Source: Selaginella moellendorffii
Lineage: Eukaryota > Streptophyta > Lycopodiopsida > Selaginellales > Selaginellaceae
NCBI RefSeq assembly: GCF_000143415.4
Contig: NW_003314281.1
Coordinates: 2,227,460 to 2,275,780 of the forward strand
Direction of reading: 5' to 3'
Length of the DNA: 48,321 nucleotides
Below, one piece after another: positions 10,193-19,489 of the stretch. Position 1 is the first letter of the stretch. Every line of letters begins with the position of its first letter. The translations under genes were made by a program, and so were the position numbers. A model generated the notes under the pieces. It had not been told where the DNA came from. It searched no databases and worked only from the letters and a program-made list of their open reading frames with translations.

Positions 10193-10840
10193 TGATAGTT
10201 TTAATGTTACTATAATCTATTATAATGTCTGATGCATGTTTGCACATAGATCCAAAGAAGGATTTTCAACACGTGAAGTTTGATAATTAATAATGATATC
10301 AGTAATGACATTTGAGTATAATGTGGCAATCCAAGAGGTCTGAACTAACTAATAGCACATGTGATGTGTCAAGTTTGTTAAATCTTAAGTGCTAGGTGAT
10401 GATAAATTTTATCAAATCTTAAGTGCTAAGTAATGATAATTCTTCAATGAAAGATTCAATTCTTACTATGACTTGAGTTTTATCCATAATTGTGAATACT
10501 ACTCAATGATATTTAATGCATTTAGGATCTAATACAAAAAAAAATAAATTTCTGGATGAAAATTCATTCATTCATGTATTAGTATAGTACAATATATTTC
10601 AATATGCCTTATTTATAATCTTTAAAGTTCTTGTAATGATTTCAAAATATGTACAAAATATTGATGAAAATGCATCCTTTCTAGATAATTTGGAAAAAAT
10701 AATATCATATCTCTAATAACAGAAATGTTGATAGGTGCTAGTTATATCATCATTAAAATATACAAAATAAAGAACCATAATTCACATATAATAATAATTA
10801 TAAGATAAAATAAGATCAAAGATATTATGATAGCTGAGAT
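10193..10840. other. Unit 1 AT-rich leader
   Basis: Very AT-rich sequence without a credible gene. It includes a local duplication of AAATCTTAAGTGCTA near 10380 and 10415. The same leader is at 22234-22881, 34285-34931 and 46258-46905. Confidence 0.6.
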
Positions 10841-10879
10841 TTAGGTTATTTGGAATGAACAGCCAGGATGAGAAATTGG

Positions 10880-10891
10880 TTAGGGTTAGGG
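10880..10891 (+). promoter_or_regulatory. Two telomere-type repeats (telo-box-like)
   Basis: TTAGGGTTAGGG lies about 260 bp upstream of the first exon of the small gene remnant, followed by GA-rich sequence. Short AAACCCTAA-like telo boxes are common promoter elements in plants. The 12 bases are also a short interstitial telomere-like tract. The motif is kept in all four units. Confidence 0.35.
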
Positions 10892-10929
10892 CAGCCATCA
10901 GCCTTGAGGCCCAGGTTTTTTTAAGGCTC

Positions 10930-11075
10930 CCTCCCAGAGCGTGAGAGAGATCCAGAGATAGCGAGAGAGTGTGAGAGATGGAGCATGTGAGATTGCGAGA
11001 GATCGGGCACGTAAGAGTGCAAAAGATTGAGCATGCTAGAGTGTGAGAGATTGAGAGATTGAGATCTCCAGTGCT
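10930..11075 (+). repeat. GA-rich GTGAGAGAT repeats upstream of the small gene remnant
   Basis: Irregular repeats of GAGAGAT/GTGAGAGATTGAG fill this stretch. GA/CT-rich tracts are frequent in plant core promoters and 5' leaders and bind GAGA-type factors. This is the part that differs most between units: 79 bp are deleted in unit 3, and foreign-looking bases replace about 28 bp in unit 4. Confidence 0.5.
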
Positions 11076-11140
11076 GGTATCTTCCAAAACTTGAGAGACA
11101 GCCTCGTCCTCCTGGTGCCAAGGCCAAGGGCGCGCCGAGG

Positions 11141-12096
11141 ATGTTCCGGGTAAGCTTTTGTTCTCTCTTTTCCTTTGAAGTTTGTTTGTTTACTCGTTTC
11201 TTCTTTTCAGCTCTCCATCGCGCCCCGCCCTGGCAATCCAGCCATGGAGCTCTCTTCCATCCTTGAGCAATCTAGCAGCCGCGAATTTCTTGGGGAGCGA
11301 TGCTGCGAGCTTGCGATCGGCCTCACTGGATGTGATCTCGATGCGTTTGAGCACCGGGATCATGAAAAGAGGGCCATACATCCAAGGGCCTTGTACTTCA
11401 TATTCTCAAGAACTTCCGAAGAAAAAGGCTACTTTGGTTTCAATTGAGGAGACAGTGATGACAGGGGCTTCAAAAGAACCAGCTCAACAATACGCTGACC
11501 AGATGCTGCACTACGAGCTGGAAAATGACGTCGGAAAAGATGCTGTAGAAGTTAGAACCGAGTCTGCTTGTAAGGAATAGTACAGTGGCGATGACAGGAG
11601 TACTCCTCAAGTGCTGAATAGTCAAGTGGACGATTGGACCAAAACAACTACAATCGTCGGTGAGAAGGAAGTTAACTCTTGAAACATTTAATCCAGGTGA
11701 CCAGAACATTCGGGAGCCTGTTTCCTAAAGAAGAAAGAAGTCACGAAGGTTTGCCGCTTTAACATGCTTGCTTTCTTTCTCACTCGCATTACCGGAGGAA
11801 CTTTTAGACGACTATAAACAAGGTTAAAATTGACTGGAGTGCTCTATGGAGTACGAAGTCAAGGCAAGTTCTGTTTGTAAGCCAGCATTTCTTCTATTTG
11901 GTCTTCTAAATTCTTCTATGCTTGCTGATTGCAGATAGTTGAAATGAAAATGATGATGCTAAACATGAAATCTCAGTATCGGCAGCAGATGACAACTACC
12001 GGAAAAGGCCATATCAATCAATGTGAAACTTCTACAGCTGCCAATGATGAAAGAGCTTTCCTTGGTTACAAGCAACCAAGCGAAACAAAACGTTGA
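11141..12096 (+). pseudogene. Unit 1 small multi-exon gene remnant, uncharacterised
   Basis: I do not recognise the family. An exon with ATG at 11141 ends at 11149 in CCGG before a GTAAGC donor, and the acceptor TTCTTTTCAG ends at 11210. Splicing gives an 81-codon frame ending at 11447. A second frame through the same exon runs to 11580 and is coding-like in its later part (for example a segment with YADQMLHYELEND), so a frameshift may separate two halves of an older frame. A further pair of exons, 11846-11863 and 11935-12096, is joined by an intron with a GC donor (AAG then GCAAGT) and TTGCAG acceptor, giving a Met/Gln-rich 59-residue end. It could be a gene fragment captured by a transposon. 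Confidence 0.4.
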
Positions 12097-12144
12097 TTTT
12101 CTGAAGAAGCAGGATAAAGAAAACTTGAGTAGGGAGCTCTTTTC

Positions 12145-13170
12145 TATAATATCTTTTTCTTATATTATATTGTTTAAAATAAAATTTTGGATATGTGAAT
12201 ATCGAGAGGGGAAGTTGCAATAAAAAATTGACTCCATCCTTCAATTGAAATAAACTTGTCCATACAAGTTTATCCACGGAAGTTTGTTTTTAAACTAAGT
12301 TGTGAATGAACAAGAGTGCCCCTTTATCTTGAAAATATCTACCATGGGCCTTGCCTTTAGTATAAATCTTGTCTCCCGAATGGACATGTTTGGGTCCAGT
12401 GACCTTGCAAATGCATGGGTACATTTTGACCATATGGAGTACGTATTAGGTTGGACAACTATGGGAGCTCATGTGTATGATCTAAAGTAATTTTTATTCT
12501 CATTATATTGAAATTGTTGTAATATTTGTGTTTTCATATGCTATATTGTAACTTGACAATTGTGACAGTAGAGTTTAAAGTACAAGACCAAACAACCCAA
12601 GAAATATTTTGGAAGTCCCTTTCGGATATTGTCCTAAAGCAGACTGATAAGCTTACAAACTTTCGCAGTTTCATGATAGATGGGGCTAGTGTAAATTGGA
12701 ATGGTGTTCGAGCAATTTTTGGGAATGGTCAATTATTGGAAGGTTATGAGAGTTCCATTGGGCTCAAATCCTAAACTAACACTGCCACTTTATCTAGCCA
12801 AAGTTTCAATTAATGTTTAAGGAGTTGTGTAAACAGTGATAGGTTGCACCTTCTAAAGAAGAGCATAAGGTAAAAGCAAATAAGATTTGAATGTGATGGC
12901 GTAAAAATGGCCATACGGATATAAGTTGTTTATTACAACTTGAGTCATGGTTAGGGTGGTGGGAAGTTAAGATGTTCCAGTAAGGACATCACTCTTTTTA
13001 AGTTGGTTTCTATTTTTTCTTCTCATTTTATTGCCTTTTAATATTGCCTTTTCCATTAGTGGAGTACACTCTCTGAGCTTCTATTGGTGATATGAAGATT
13101 ATTCGCTTAAAGTGTTGTTTTCCTTTTGCTGGTGAAGATGTTGGTAATAAGAATACTTTTTCTGCAAACA
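12145..13170 (+). mobile_element. Unit 1 left MULE-type arm with transposase remnant
   Basis: This stretch matches 19490-20600 in reverse complement, at roughly 80 percent by eye. It has about 200 bp extra (12212-12415) and lacks about 260-330 bp present in the right arm near 19620-19880. A frame at 12562-12774 reads FWKSLSDIVLKQ, then FMIDGASVNWNGVRAIFG. I recognise this type of segment from Mutator-like transposase proteins of non-seed plants, where it lies in the catalytic core. An intron seen in the right arm (GTAATTTTTATT donor, TTTTCATAG acceptor) is damaged here: CATAG has become CATAT near 12540. The frame ends at 12774, so this is a remnant. Confidence 0.6.
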
Positions 13171-13830
13171 TCTTATTTTTTGTTTTAACAAATATCCCTA
13201 TTATGGCATGTAATAAATATTTAAATTGTTAGAACAAGAAGTGCTCTTTAGAACATTTTTATCTATATAATATGTATGGAGGTATGAAATTATTAAATTC
13301 ATAACCTTATTTAAAGTTTTTAATGTTTGTATTAAACTACAATTGAAATTTGAGCTCAACTTATGAGCTCAACTCTTCAACTTGTGAGTTCAAATATAGT
13401 CCACACTCTATAAAATCTATGACATGGATATAAACATGGTTGGAACTTAGTGTGTTTTATGATTTAGATAAGTTTAAGGTGCAAATGGTGCAAAGCTATT
13501 TTGAGTACACTTTTGGAATATTTACAAAGTCTAATAAATGGTCAGCTCTTGTTTTGGGTTTAATTTTGTGTTTATCATCAACTTTTAGAATGCTATTATG
13601 GTGATCCCATCCAGTATTGTGGAGGATTCAAGGACTAAAATGAAATCGAGGAAGTTATGTCTAAAGCTTAGACATGCTAATGTTTTTATCACTATCATCT
13701 CCAACTGAGGTTGCTGATTATCAACTCACTTGGCAAGAATAGCAAAATCAACACATTTTAACACTTTGATTTATAAGAACTACTGCCCTTAAAGAATATA
13801 CTCAGACAGCGGCGGCTAGGGCTTAAGCCC
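13171..13830 (+). promoter_or_regulatory. Region upstream of the CR gene, unit 1
   Basis: No other gene is seen. A TTATAAG element at about 13771-13777 is 54-60 bp ahead of the ATG and could serve as a TATA box. Others (CTATATAATATG near 13261, CTATAAAATC near 13407) are further away. GAGCTCAACT is repeated around 13351-13373. The 12 bases directly before the ATG (13819-13830) form the perfect palindrome GGGCTTAAGCCC. Promoter function is inferred. Confidence 0.35.
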
Positions 13831-16800
13831 ATGGAGGTGGATGCGAGCACTGTGGAGGAGTTTGTAGAGTTCATCGAAGACATAGATGGGGCAGAGGGCT
13901 GCGAATTTTACCTTGATGATGGTAGAGTGGCGGTACATGATGTTCTCCAGGAGTTCTCGGCTGTCTTTATCAGTGTGAAGCGCTATGAGCAAGGCAGGGT
14001 CAGGTGGAGACGTCTACAGGCAGGGGAAGACGGCCTGAGCAGGTCTACATATGTGCCTGGATCTTCTCATACTATTCGGGCAACGAAGGCTCCTACACGT
14101 AAGTAGCGTTGCCTGGATCTGCCGGCCTGGTGTGGTTTTCGCAACTTTGTGGTCTTTGGATCTGTGTTCTTTCTGGGCTGTGCGTTATTTAGGAGTGCTT
14201 CTCGTTTCGCCCTTTTTTTGCCTCGTCGCGCCTCTTGCCCCCTGGCTATGCCGAGTACTGACAAGTTTATATTTCTGTTTCAGCGACCCTGCCGATAACC
14301 CTTCAAGCTGCGCCAGGTAAGCAATTGCTGAGCAAAACCACTTCTTGGCTGGAACTTGGCGTTTACTTGTCGTGGTGCTAGTGCCTGGTCTCTGTGTGTT
14401 TGTGAAGCCCTTCGGCTGTTGCCTTTGTTGGTGCGGTGTGTTTTTTTTGCTGTGTAGCTTGTAGAACGTGTTGCCTGGATTTTTCTGCATCTGCGGCTCT
14501 TCGTACGTACGGGGTTATGCTTTGGTGTTTAATGTGTTGGTGTACTGTGGCTATTTCTACTACTGACACATTTGTGTTGTTGTAGTGTCGAGGTTGCTGG
14601 ATGTATACACAAAACAACTGGAGGATGCAAGGTTTCTTCGCGGGATGCCGGCGAGGAGGGTGCCAGGCTGCAAATTGCCTCTTGTGGACAACGGTGCGCA
14701 GCCGTATTTACATGCGGACTTGGGAGATTATTTTACTTTGGTCGGAAGGGACGAGACGATTCAGCATCTTATGGCAGCCGCTGCACGGGTCTTTGCAACT
14801 TTTATGAACACGACGGCCAGTGCCTCGGATATTGAACGAAAAGAGTTCATGTTGATGGTCATCGGATTTCCTGGCGCAGGTAAAACAACTGTCGGGTCAT
14901 GCCTTTCAGCTCTCCTCAGAGAAGCGTGGTTGAGGGGCACAGAAACAGGGGCTATAGATGCCATTCTCGAGGACCAGCTTGGTTCTGGTAGGCTTGTCAC
15001 TCAGTTCAAGGAAATGGTGAATAATGTGTTGGAGACCGGGAAACACCTTCGAATGTATCATTCCCTTGAGACGACAAGGACTGGGGGTGCACTTCTGCTT
15101 GAGAACGGCCTGGAAGGCGCACAGGTTTTGGCCCTTCGGTCCTTGCATGCAGCACTTTGTCCAATGAATACGACTGCATATGGTGATTTTCTCAAGGAGT
15201 TGGATGGCATATTTCCGGGCCTGAGGAATGTGCTGGCTTTCGGAGATGTGGTCGACTTCATTCGAACTGGTCTTAAGGTTCCTGCCGACAAGCGAATTTT
15301 CCTATCTTGGTTTTTTGATGAAGTCAATAAGGCTCGACCTCAGCGAGGTCGCCCAGCTGCATCGTCCTGGATTCATGAAGCTTTCTCGGCCTACGTTCAA
15401 CATATCAAAGGTAACCGAGGTGGCTTGACGTTTCCTGTACTTACAGCAGCAACGACCCGATTTTCTGGGGCCACAATGCGTTACACGTCTACGGAGAATG
15501 CTACGAGTATTTTTATCCCTATCAGGCCTTTGAAAGAGGAGGAAGTGGAACATATAACGAAAATTTTCTTTTCAAGACTAGGAGATACTCTCGACATGGA
15601 GAAACCATTTGAGTTGAAGGACGGACTAAGGAAGCTGATAAAGTTAGCAGGAGGTAATCCTAGGATGCTTGATCACCTGTTGAGAGGGTTGATGCCCGAG
15701 CACCCTCATCTCGAAGCTTTGAAGTTCTACGAGAAGGTTTGTTCGGCTCTTTTTTGTCTTTTTTCTTGATGTGATGAGAAGTTTTTTTATGTTTGTTACA
15801 GGTGGATCAAGATCTCACCCAAGCCGATCTGTGCAAAACAATAACGAATGCGTGGAAACGTATTAAGGGCAGTTATTATCTTCACTACCTTCATGACAGC
15901 AACTATTTGTTAGTGCTACGAGCCCTTTATGTTGCGCTGCTGGGGACCCTTATCAATCGGGACGACCTAGTATGGCCAGGCATTTACAGTGATAAGTGGG
16001 GATTTTTAGAGTCTTGCGGTTTAGTTGGACTCTTACGCAACGAGGTACTTTTCTGGTATTTCAGAAGTTTATGTGAGTGCTTATGTGGGGTTAATTTACA
16101 GGAGGAGCCGCCTCCCCATAAGCAGGTAAAATTATCGAAACAGGAAGACACAAAGAATGGAATGCGCGCTTTTTCCATCATGTTCTCTCCACTCCTTATA
16201 TACCATCTTGTCGAGAACCTACATGTGGCGGAGCTGCGACATTTATGGCCTCCTATACTGGATTCTAATCCCAAGGTTAAGGAGGTATCAGACCTCATGT
16301 GCATTGTCTTCATGATATACATGGGTAAGCTTTTTCATGATCGCGAGAAGGACACGGTGTTCGAGTTCACACTCAAAGACATTCTCCCCTCAAATTTCCG
16401 CGTTCCTGCACGTATGCAAGCTTTGAAGTTCCGGTTGCCAGCTGGTGCAAGGTTTGGACCTCCGAAACGTCAGCCTCATCAGATTCATGAAGCAGAGGCA
16501 TTTCAAGCCTTTTTAAATGACAACAAGAAGCAATTCTATTGGGTTGGTATTGGCAACCATGGACCTGATAGCTTCATCCATCTAAAGCTAGTGGTTGTGG
16601 AGGATACGTTGGATGATTTTTTTATATTTCTTGAGAGTAAGCACAGGGAATGTTATGAAGGCCAACAAGCAAGATGGGAACAAGATTTTCTGAAGAAAAC
16701 ATGGAGGATAGAGCAATGGATAGAAGGTATTTAATTTTATTTGTGGGTGGTTAAATGTGTGTCTTTTCAGATGGGGAGTACGCTGTCATTTTTATGACAG

Positions 16801-17281
16801 ACCAAGCATTGCATAACGTGATTCGGAAAGTAAAAAAGCAGGATAAGATGGTTGTTCCGAAGGTGGATACATGCTATTACGGGTATCCGCAGCAGAGTCC
16901 ATTTGGTACGTTTTTTTATGCTTTTCTTTTTGTTAGAATTGGTTTTTATGTTTTTATGTTGTATGTGTAGGTTTATTTAGTGCCGTGAGGCACACATCAA
17001 TGCTAGCAGCTGCAAGTTGGAGTTGGAGAGGAAAACAAACGAGAGAACCTTTTGATCCAACCTACGAACCTAGTGGTAATCCACGGGGTGCTGAGCGAAG
17101 AACACCACCAAGAACACGCTCTAAAACCCGAGGACAGGTTGGAAGAACACGCTCTAAAACCCCAGGACAGGTTGGAAGAACACGCTCTAAAACCCGAGGA
17201 CAGGTTGGAAGAACACGCTCTAAAACCCAAGGACAGGTTGGAAGAACACGCTCTAAAGGTGCCACGAAGCGAAAAAGGTAA
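13831..17281 (+). CDS. Crinkler/RHS-type (CR) protein, P-loop NTPase plus PD-(D/E)xK nuclease, unit 1
   Basis: Inferred exons are 13831-14098, 14284-14316, 14586-15736, 15802-16726, 16771-16905 and 16971-17281. All introns have GT-AG borders, phases match at every junction, and the total is 2823 nt, or 941 codons with the TAA stop. The start is the first in-frame ATG, in an ATGG context. Residues 1-100 are an acidic N-terminal region I cannot assign. Residues about 150-475 form a P-loop NTPase domain with Walker A GFPGAGKTT at 194-202, Walker B-like FFDE ending at 346 and AGGNPRMLDHL near 455. A nuclease domain has GPDS (Asp 740) and FLESK (762-764), the D...ExK pattern of restriction-endonuclease-fold enzymes, with Glu-rich helix near 713. 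The tail has 11-residue basic repeats and ends KRKR, so nuclear location is likely. CR proteins of this layout are known as eukaryotic effectors or conflict proteins. Activity here is inferred. Confidence 0.8.
17111..17262 (+). repeat. 33-bp in-frame tandem repeat in the CR gene 3' end
   Basis: AGAACACGCTCTAAA recurs at 17111, 17144, 17177, 17210 and 17243, exactly 33 bp apart, with the intervening part ending GGACAGGTTGG. It encodes the 11-residue motif RTRSKTRGQVG, of which one residue varies (R, P, R, Q). The repeat is rich in Arg and Lys and could bind nucleic acid or help nuclear import. The number and order of variants are the same at 29165-29316 and 41135-41286. Confidence 0.9.
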
Positions 17282-17578
17282 CCAGGAGGTTTGACAAGCA
17301 CCATCAATGGTTTGCACAAAGTATTAATGTGTGCAATTGTCCTGTATAGAAAGAGATATGTATCTTAACCTTAATGGGCGTGAATATCTTTTACCAATAC
17401 TCACTATATCATTTTTAAGTGTTGTGCTGAATGTGTGGTGAGTGCTCACACACCACAAAAAAGTTTTTGTGGTGCATGAGCATTCGAGCCCATGCTCTTT
17501 TGGAATATTGTAGTTGATACTATATTCACATGCATTGTGATGAGAGATGGGTCTGAAATTAGACAATACATGGGGTAT
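17282..17578 (+). other. Downstream of the CR gene, unit 1
   Basis: No gene is seen. A perfect 11-bp inverted repeat, CACCACAAAAA and TTTTTGTGGTG with two bases between, is at 17451-17474. A second small stem (GAGCAT/ATGCTC) is near 17479-17498. No AATAAA signal is found close to the CR stop codon. The stretch ends where similarity to 4955-7041 begins. Confidence 0.4.
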
Positions 17579-19489
17579 GATAGTGAGTGTAAATCCCAGC
17601 TCCCTCATGCCCACATCAACAGTATAATCAAAGCATTTTGCCACTTTATGAAAGAGAATTTTCTGTTAGCTACACACATCAGAATTTTTGTAGCCATTGC
17701 CAATGCTTAGTGGTAGCAGGGCCTTGGTTTAATGTATTTTTAATAGCTCTTAGAACAACATGTATAACTTATAGCAGAGAGAAATCAGTCTACTCCAATT
17801 TCAATATTGGATCATTTGTGCTACCTAGGGAGGGGGAATAGTCAAACTCACCTTGATTCCACCACATACGAGGTGAGCTCCTCCAATAATGTAGAAGCAC
17901 GAAGTCAGTGAGAGTATTAGAGTTTTAGACAAAGATCTAAAGACCCAATGAGCTCTTTAATCTGATGCAAATGCAAATCTCACCCACAAGTCTCTTCACA
18001 CTAGAATTTTAAGAAATCCTGTTCATTGGAAACTTTTTCCAACCAAGAAAAGGTGGCACCTTGTTCTTAACCCGCAAAATACATTTGGGTTTGTAGCTGT
18101 CTTCCACCTGCTTCAATCTAACAACGTCTCTACCAACACTGAGGCCAGGAGGTGATGTGCTATGCCAATTCCATTGCATTGCACTACAACCAAGTGAGAA
18201 TCTCGCTAGCTGTGAGAGAAACAAACAATGATTACTTCACAAAATTCCTTGGGGATGTCCTATTGCTAGTAGCCAACCATGAAGTAAAACAAAGCCTTCC
18301 AAAACACTCTAAAGCTTATTAAAACTGAATGCAATTTTACTGGCACTCATAATCTTCTCATTAATCACTAATATCATTTTTAAAACACTTTTGAAGACTT
18401 TTAAATGCTTCAGAAAAGGGGTGAAGCCCAACCCAACCCTTCCTTATTATTGCCCTCCTTTTTATAGTTGGCTCTCCCAATGATTTCTTCTAGTTCTCTA
18501 TTGATTGTAGACTTCAAGGAATATCCATGCATCTCCACATCACATCCTAAATGTAATGTCGATCAAAACATGATTTCCATTGTTTCCAGGGTTTGGACAG
18601 CATAGCTATGCCACATGCCACCACCTAGGATGCAATCCTACTTCTTTAGGTTTTGCCCAAGCTCATACTTCTCAGCTAATGCTCCCACATTCATTGTTAA
18701 CAAGTGAATCTTATCCTTGTTTGATCTCTAGGGCCAATCCCAACTGTCCTTAACAACATCTAAACTTTTGAGGTAGACCCAATAGCACCTTCTTAAAGCT
18801 TCTCCACCATCTCTCCCTTAGCTAAAATAGAAAATTCCTATATCTACTGCTTTGTGGGAATCTCTAAACCTATCCTAGATTCCTTTTGTTTCAGCATCCC
18901 TTTGCCACTTGCTCAATAGGTGATTCCATTCTACACTTGCTCCTTGGTTGTCTTCTCAAGCTCAAGCAATGCCTCTGCATCCTCTGAGATGTCCTCATCC
19001 TTGTCTTTTAGCTTGCTAATGGTGTCCTCTGAGTCATCACCTAGGTCCAGCTCCTCCCTAGTGAACTCCTCAAATTTCTACTTAGACTCCTCTTCTCCTA
19101 TCGCTTCCTTCCATAAGATCTTAATTTCCTAGTTCAAAGTCTTTTCTTGCAACTTTTTCCTTGAGGATCTAGTTGACACGATTGCCTCAATCAGCTTCCC
19201 TATTGTCCAAAGCTGCCACACCATAAGCTCCTATAATATAGAGCTCTCCTCCACAATTTAATTGTTTTTTTGAATCTTTATTAGTGTGTTTTCATATTGG
19301 GTGTTGAACTCCATAATTTGTTATTCAAATTCTAACTTTTGTTGTCCCTGTGCCTTTACTAAATGTTGTATGATATAGTAAGCAATTTCAACCTGTTGTG
19401 ATGCACTCTTTTTATCAGCCATTTTAGGTGGCTTTATCTGAGGGCAGTGTATTAGAGTAGAATGATACTCAACATCAGGCATATGAGAG
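17579..19489 (-). mobile_element. Unit 1 transposon-derived block
   Basis: Similar throughout to 4955-7041. Coding-like text runs on the minus strand, continuing from the right MULE arm. A segment KFEEFTREELDLGDDSEDT followed by Lys/Glu-rich sequence lies near 18990-19080, and its frame is interrupted mainly by TAG codons. A further segment at 18224-18009 (ARFSLGC... to RLKQVED) faintly resembles the C-terminal part of hAT transposases, but this is weak. About 315 bp at 18343-18660 have no match in the 5-kb copy and may be an insertion. Confidence 0.55.

Noticed and set aside
10782-11127. Minus-strand frames with repeated Ser/Leu/His text over the GA-rich tract
   Set aside because: They are translations of simple GAGAGAT repeats, and the deletion and templated insertion in units 3 and 4 break them freely.
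14067-14617. Frames of 65-101 codons on both strands within the first CR introns
   Set aside because: They lie across GC-rich intron sequence and have no recognisable domain, while GT-AG borders and matching phases explain the region better.
17003-17319. Minus-strand repeated frames opposite the CR gene tail (and the same in units 2 and 3)
   Set aside because: They mirror the 33-bp repeat of the last CR exon, which is in frame with the rest of the gene and supported by the splice phases.
18009-18224. hAT transposase C-terminal domain on the minus strand
   Set aside because: Only a faint resemblance (a Cys-Ser-Ala and Asn-Trp pair) without the expected order of conserved residues. Kept only as a remark in the block entry.
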